The position numbers and the translations under genes were made by a program. Below the pieces are notes generated by a model, which saw nothing but the letters and a program-made list of their open reading frames with translations, was not told where the DNA came from and did no database searches. This document shows positions 60,560 through 64,000 of a stretch of DNA of 64,000 bases, one piece after another (position 1 is the first letter of the stretch; every line of letters starts with the position of its first letter). Source of the stretch: Palsa-461 sp036844945 (GTDB lineage Bacteria > Actinomycetota > Acidimicrobiia > Acidimicrobiales > RAAP-2); assembly GCA_036844945.1 (NCBI GenBank), contig DAIUEV010000003.1:51764-115763 (forward strand), read 5' to 3'.

Positions 60560-61591
60560 TCAGCGCGATGAGAAGGTGCTCAGCACCTGCCTGAACGCTT
60601 CAAACTCTTCGAGGCATTGGCCTCCGCCGATGGCCACGCAGTTCAGTGGGGCTTGGGCGATGCCGAAAGGAATGCCGGTCTCGTGCGCCAATCTGGAATC
60701 GAGCCCGTGCAGCAGCGCTCCCCCACCAGTGAGGACGACTCCCGCGTCCATCAGGTCGGCGGCCAGCTCGGGAGGGGTCTTGTCCAACGTGGCCCTGATG
60801 GCGTCGACGATGGCCGTCACGGGTTCCTCGATGGCTCGTCGTATGTCCTCAGTCGAGATCACGATCGTCTTCGGGAGCCCGCTCAGCAGATCGCGTCCGC
60901 GGATCTCGGCAGAAAACTCCTCTTCGAGCGGATAGGCGGAGCCAAGGTTGATCTTGATCTCCTCAGCAGTTCGCTCTCCCAGGGCCAGGCTGAACTCCTT
61001 CTTCACGAACGAGATGATGGCCGCGTCCATTTCGTCACCCCCGATGCGCCGCGACTGGCCGGTGACGATTCCCCCGAGCGAGATGACGGCCACCTCGGTG
61101 GTGCCACCTCCGATGTCGACCACCATGGTTCCGGTTGGCTCGTCAATCGGGAGCCCGGCCCCGATCGCCGCCGCCATGGGCTCCTCAATGAGGTAGGCCT
61201 TGCTGGCCCCAGCGAACTCGGCCGCCTCGATGACCGCGCGCTGCTCGACGCCGGTGATCCCCGACGGGACACAGATCACCATCCGGGGCTTGGCCAAGCG
61301 GCCCGGGTGAACTCGGCGGATGAAGTAGCGGAGCATCATCTCGCAGACCTCGAAGTCGGCAATGACCCCGTCCTTCAGGGGCCGGATCGCCTGGATGTTG
61401 CTTGGGGTCCGGCCGATCATGGCCTTGGCCTGGGCACCGACGGCCAACGGACGTCCGGTCTTCACATCGACAGCAACGACCGACGGTTCGCTCAAGACAA
61501 TGCCGCGCCCACGGACGTATACCACCGTGTTCGCGGTCCCGAGGTCGACCGCCATGGCCCGGCTGGAACGCAACACTCGGTTTTTGGGCAA
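60560..61591 (-). CDS. mreB: Rod-shape-determining actin homologue MreB
   Basis: A 343-residue actin-fold protein of the MreB class. Seen: VDLGTANTVVYVRGRGIVLSEPSVVA (phosphate-1), VVDIGGGTTEVAVISLGG (phosphate-2), LIEEPMAAAIGAGLP, IGGDEMD, and GVVLTGGGALL (adenosine site). It should polymerise under the membrane and guide cell-wall synthesis. No mreC or mreD is adjacent, which is unusual for the main copy. Start TTG 61591 with GGGG upstream is favoured; ATG 61555 is an alternative that would drop the basic N-terminal segment. Confidence 0.93.
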   Translation of the reverse strand: MPKNRVLRSSRAMAVDLGTANTVVYVRGRGIVLSEPSVVAVDVKTGRPLAVGAQAKAMIGRTPSNIQAIRPLKDGVIADFEVCEMMLRYFIRRVHPGRLAKPRMVICVPSGITGVEQRAVIEAAEFAGASKAYLIEEPMAAAIGAGLPIDEPTGTMVVDIGGGTTEVAVISLGGIVTGQSRRIGGDEMDAAIISFVKKEFSLALGERTAEEIKINLGSAYPLEEEFSAEIRGRDLLSGLPKTIVISTEDIRRAIEEPVTAIVDAIRATLDKTPPELAADLMDAGVVLTGGGALLHGLDSRLAHETGIPFGIAQAPLNCVAIGGGQCLEEFEAFRQVLSTFSSR

Positions 61592-61630
61592 GTGGCCCCG
61601 TTTCGATGTGAGGCCGAAGAGGCGAACACA

Positions 61631-61660
61631 ACAGAGCGGCTCCAGAAGGAGCCGCTCTGT
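61631..61660 (-). terminator. Hairpin terminator after the hsp20 gene
   Basis: A perfect 13-bp inverted repeat (ACAGAGCGGCTCC and its complement) with a 4-base loop lies between the Hsp20 stop and the MreB start. On the minus strand it is followed by TTGTGTT, a short U-rich tail. It should separate hsp20 from mreB transcription. Confidence 0.75.
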
Positions 61661-61680
61661 TGGCTAAACGAACCGAGCCT

Positions 61681-62115
61681 TCACGCGGCGACCGAAGCCG
61701 TGTTTAGAGCCTGCACGCCGGCCGCGTGAGTGATCTCGACCTTGCGGGGCTTGGCCTGCTCCGCAACGGGAATGGTGATCGTGAGGACGCCATCCTCGTA
61801 GCTGGCCGCCACATGGTCACGATCCAGGCCCTCTCCAAGCAAGAGCTGGCGCTTGAACTCGCCCTGGCCCCGCTCCTGCACCGTGACCTGATCGCCCTCG
61901 GTTGGCATCCAGGTGCGTGTCGCCTGAACCGTGAGGACGTCTTTCTCCACAGTCAGCTCGACGGAACCCGGGTCGGCACCAGGTAGGTCGAGATGAATTA
62001 TGAAGTCGTTGCCTCGACGGTAGGCGTCCACGGGGATCTGCCGAACACGGCGTCCGCTGAATAGTTCCTCGGAAATCCGGTCAAGTTCCCGGAATGGTTC
62101 GTATCGCATCAACAT
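61681..62115 (-). CDS. Small heat-shock protein (Hsp20/alpha-crystallin family)
   Basis: A 144-residue chaperone. The alpha-crystallin domain spans ~25-125: VDAYRRGNDFIIHLDLPGAD, VELTVEKDVLTVQATR, FKRQLLLGEGLD and the GVLTITIPVAE hairpin, with the I-x-I/V anchoring motif near the C-terminus. It binds unfolded proteins without ATP. AAAGGA lies 8 bp before ATG 62115. A good promoter (TTGCTA, 17 bp, TACGGT) stands upstream, and the divergent gene is a small HTH regulator, suggesting local control. Confidence 0.93.
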   Translation of the reverse strand: MLMRYEPFRELDRISEELFSGRRVRQIPVDAYRRGNDFIIHLDLPGADPGSVELTVEKDVLTVQATRTWMPTEGDQVTVQERGQGEFKRQLLLGEGLDRDHVAASYEDGVLTITIPVAEQAKPRKVEITHAAGVQALNTASVAA

Positions 62116-62185
62116 GGCTCAATCCTTTCGCTGACCCTCGAGCTGCTCGGCGTCGGCGATGGTCGGGCCTCGATGTCTGGGCTTC

Positions 62186-62214
62186 ACCGTACCGCAGTTT
62201 TCAAGAATTAGCAA
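62186..62214 (-). promoter_or_regulatory. Promoter of the hsp20 gene
   Basis: On the minus strand, TTGCTA (62214-62209) and TACGGT (62191-62186) are 17 bp apart, the optimal spacing for the housekeeping sigma factor. It predicts a leader of about 65 nt. Confidence 0.6.
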
Positions 62215-62218
62215 ATTA

Positions 62219-62240
62219 CTTCTAGAAGATTATGTATAAT
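62219..62240 (+). promoter_or_regulatory. Palindromic operator candidate and -10 box of the winged-helix gene
   Basis: CTTCTAGAAG (62219-62228) is a perfect 10-bp palindrome. TATAAT at 62235-62240 lies 5 bp before GTG 62246 and 8 bp before ATG 62249. The palindrome sits where the spacer of the regulator's promoter would be and 5 bp upstream of the hsp20 -35. A protein bound here could repress both directions. Confidence 0.5.
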
Positions 62241-62248
62241 TGTCGGTG

Positions 62249-62554
62249 ATGGCGGACTGGAGCTTCCTCACCAAACATGGTCGGGTCCTGGTCTGCGTCG
62301 CCCACGACCCCGGCATGCGTCTGCGAGAAATCGCGTCCGCGCTCGACGTCACGGAACGCAGCGCCTTCAGCATTGTCTCGGACCTCGTCAAGGCCGGCTA
62401 TCTGGTGAAAGACAAGGACGGCAATCGCAATCGGTACCAGGTCCAAGTCCATCTACCTCTGCGAGAAGCCATAGGCCGAGAACCGACGATCGGCGAGGTG
62501 CTGGAGCTCCTTGTCGACACCAAGATCTCTAAGCGAGCCAAGGGAAAGCCGTAG
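62249..62554 (+). CDS. Small winged-helix (ArsR/MarR-like) regulator
   Basis: A 101-residue DNA-binding protein. KHGRVLVCVAHDPGMRLREIASALDVTERSAFSIVSDLVKAGYLVKDKDG contains a helix-turn-helix (REIASALDVTERSAFSIVSDL) and a beta wing (DGNRNRYQV). Translation starts at ATG 62249 or GTG 62246 a few bases after a perfect TATAAT, so the message is probably leaderless. It is divergent from hsp20 and likely binds the palindrome between them. Confidence 0.85.
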   Translation: MADWSFLTKHGRVLVCVAHDPGMRLREIASALDVTERSAFSIVSDLVKAGYLVKDKDGNRNRYQVQVHLPLREAIGREPTIGEVLELLVDTKISKRAKGKP

Positions 62555-62981
62555 GTGATTTGGCGGAAGTAGGCCTCGGTATCACCACTTAGCGAGCTTC
62601 GACGCCGAGGCTGGGCAGTCGCCACCCGCCTCAGCCGAGTCAAGGCCGTAGGTGCCGCCCGCTGGTCCTTGCATGCGACGGAACGATCCAAGACGCTACC
62701 GAGACACCCCTGATCCACAGGCGACGGTAACGAGTGTTGCCATTTCGTTCCGCATCGACCTGCACTCTCCCAAGCAAGTGCAACGCTCAGTCGGGATTGG
62801 TTGTAGAGCACTTGCACTGAGACGCAGAGAAACACCGTGATTGTGCTGGTTTTGTGTGTCGCTATCCGTTCGGGAGTACATCGCTTCCACAATCTGCTGC
62901 ACTCGTGAACGCGCGCGGGGCGCACGGCAGTAGGTGTGCCGGGGCTCCGGCGGGCGCTCGCGCTCTTTGGGGGCGCCGTCG
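62555..62981. other. Non-coding region with a longer copy of the tag repeat
   Basis: 62680-62811 aligns with 50080-50209 over about 130 bp: shared blocks CGACCTGC, TCCCA and AAGTGCAACGCTCA, ending in GGTTGTAGAGC at 62799-62809, like the tRNA anticodon region. Inside it, GCAAGTGC (62774-62781) and GCACTTGC (62808-62815) form an 8-bp inverted repeat. I find no gene. Confidence 0.55.
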
Positions 62982-63335
62982 CTAATGGTGGCGACGAGCG
63001 AGCCTTCTTTGTCCGGTGAGCCGGTGGCGGAGCTGCCAGATTCTCAGAGAGGCAACAACGCCTGCCAACAAGAGGCCGCCGATCGCAGCGAGCAAGAGCG
63101 CCACACCGAGCGGCAGTGTCCCATTGGCCGTGAAGAATGAAATCTTCACCGACCTGGTGTTTTGGAGGATAAAGACGAGAAGGAGAGCGAGAACTACCGC
63201 TCCAGCAAGTACCCAGATCCATACAGCCGAAACGCGCGTTCGTCCGGTGCCATGTGGCGAAAGAGTCCCTTGAGCGACGGGCTCGGTGGTGGGCACCTCG
63301 GAATCAGGAACCGCTCCAGGCGGCGCGTCGGTCAT
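62982..63335 (-). CDS. LapA-domain (DUF1049) membrane protein
   Basis: A 117-residue protein. After a ~35-residue Pro/Thr-rich cytoplasmic start, RVSAVWIWVLAGAVVLALLL begins a first membrane segment, FILQNTRSVKISFFTANGTLPLG is the LapA signature, and VALLLAAIGGLLLAGVVASL is the second membrane segment, ending with a basic tail. LapA-type proteins influence envelope assembly in other phyla; in actinobacteria the role is unclear. ATG 63335 lies 10 bp after TAGTAT. Confidence 0.82.
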   Translation of the reverse strand: MTDAPPGAVPDSEVPTTEPVAQGTLSPHGTGRTRVSAVWIWVLAGAVVLALLLVFILQNTRSVKISFFTANGTLPLGVALLLAAIGGLLLAGVVASLRIWQLRHRLTGQRRLARRHH

Positions 63336-63392
63336 GGGTGTTGGAATACTACCCCGGGGGGCCATTCGAAGAATGGGTGCTAGGGCTTCTAC

Positions 63393-63563
63393 TCACTTCT
63401 TCATTAGTTGGCCCCCGAGGACCTGATCTGCAGCGAAGGCGACGAACCCCGCGGACACCCATACCGACCAAATGGTACTGAGGAACGTCTGGGTGGATCG
63501 GGCCGCAGCAATGAGGGCGAAGATGAACATGACGAGTGCTGCGAGGACGAATAGACGCCGCAT
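63393..63563 (-). CDS. Small (56-residue) membrane protein
   Basis: A short frame of 56 codons. MRRLFVLAALVMFIFALIAA is a hydrophobic segment after two Arg. A second, weaker hydrophobic stretch (TIWSVWVSAGFVAFAA) follows, ending with a Lys-Lys tail. GGGAG stands 6 bp before ATG 63563, a strong signal for a real gene. Next on the same strand is the LapA-domain gene 57 bp downstream, so the two small membrane proteins may be co-transcribed. No family recognised. Confidence 0.6.
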   Translation of the reverse strand: MRRLFVLAALVMFIFALIAAARSTQTFLSTIWSVWVSAGFVAFAADQVLGGQLMKK

Positions 63564-64000
63564 CTAAGTCTCCCTTCCTAGAGTGCTCCAGATCATGAGG
63601 TTACGGCATGGGTACTTTCGGCGCCCGGGAGCTGCCACTCCACCGCGCGGGGCACTGCACGACCGCCCACACTGGAGGACCGTGGTCCGCATCAAAACGT
63701 GATGGTCAGAGTGAGAGACGGTTGACAGGGTCACCCCTCGATGTCTCTAAGTGCAGCGCTCATGCCCGAAGGGTGCCAGCTGGTCTAGCCAGCTGAGCTA
63801 AGCGTCCAGACTTTATCCCGTTTGAGGGGGTTTCCTTACAACCGCGACCAGGCCAAGCCCATGCAACAGCCCGACTGGTGGTCACTCGCACCTCGGGATT
63901 GCGATACCCAGTGCGCGCTACTTTCTGTTTGTGACCACGGCTTTGAGTTCCGACACTTGGGTCGGCAATAGTGCACGAGGCTACGAACGCACCCCGGAGC
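63564..64000. other. Right-end non-coding region with tag repeat copy
   Basis: 63748-63769 carries the same 22-base tag as 60346-60367. At 63776-63807 it is followed by a tRNA-5'-half-like sequence on the minus strand (GGACGC, TTAGCTCAGCTGG-type D arm). The remaining ~190 bp to the window edge show no supportable gene. Confidence 0.55.

Noticed and set aside
62398..63222. A 274-codon minus-strand frame covering the winged-helix 3' end and the gap
   Set aside because: It runs antisense to a clear HTH gene, crosses the tag repeat and the opposite end of the LapA gene, and has no homology-like segments.
1..64000. CRISPR arrays, rRNA operons, transposases, phage genes
   Set aside because: I looked for regular spacer-repeat arrays and for these gene families on both strands and saw none.

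Overview
The window reads as chromosomal DNA of a high-GC actinobacterium. An Acidimicrobiia-like lineage is my best guess, by inference only. The grounds are several acyl-CoA dehydrogenases, an F420-type Ddn reductase, an NDMA-dependent alcohol dehydrogenase, a DUF2889 protein, family III CoA-transferases, and many start codons lying 5-8 bases after a TAnnnT -10 box with no Shine-Dalgarno, the signature of leaderless mRNAs.

Left part (1-33 kb): a dense lipid, CoA-thioester and xenobiotic catabolism region. It holds short-chain dehydrogenases, acyl-CoA dehydrogenases (one a two-domain fusion of the FadE34 kind), enoyl-CoA hydratases, two unusual CaiB-type CoA-transferases, an orphan molybdopterin hydroxylase large subunit, amidohydrolases, alpha/beta hydrolases, an aldo/keto reductase, a Ddn-type reductase, and an SDR - thiolase-like - DUF35 - CoA-transferase run (27.0-31.9 kb) that resembles steroid side-chain degradation modules. 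A large c-di-GMP GGDEF-EAL sensor protein (3.7-6.7 kb) and two GNAT genes also lie here.

Middle (33-42.6 kb): a minus-strand alpha-glucan and stress cluster with a GT4 glycosyltransferase, a glycogen-debranching-type amylo-alpha-1,6-glucosidase, a HAD-GH65 fusion and a universal stress protein. A frameshifted relic of the debranching enzyme C-terminus lies nearby on the opposite strand. From 41.7 to 49.1 kb come mostly single-gene modules: a DUF4242-cyclase, a truncated VOC gene, a PPOX protein, the alcohol dehydrogenase, a HAD phosphatase, an esterase lipoprotein, an APH-type kinase, a Cys-rich small protein and a GNAT. GC-rich palindromic repeats separate several of them.

Right part (49.2-64 kb): an accessory-looking stretch. 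It begins at an intact tRNA-Val(TAC) and contains at least four degenerate copies of a tRNA-like/tag repeat (50.0-50.2, 60.3-60.4, 62.7-62.8 and 63.75-63.81 kb). Between them are a cyclase/STAND-ATPase regulator, a three-gene operon (metallophosphoesterase, a GMC oxidoreductase - [4Fe-4S] - alpha/beta hydrolase fusion, and an SRPBCC protein), a ferritin-like protein, an orphan MreB, an Hsp20 gene diverging from a small winged-helix regulator across an AT-rich operator region, and two small membrane proteins. I see no CRISPR array, integrase, transposase or rRNA.
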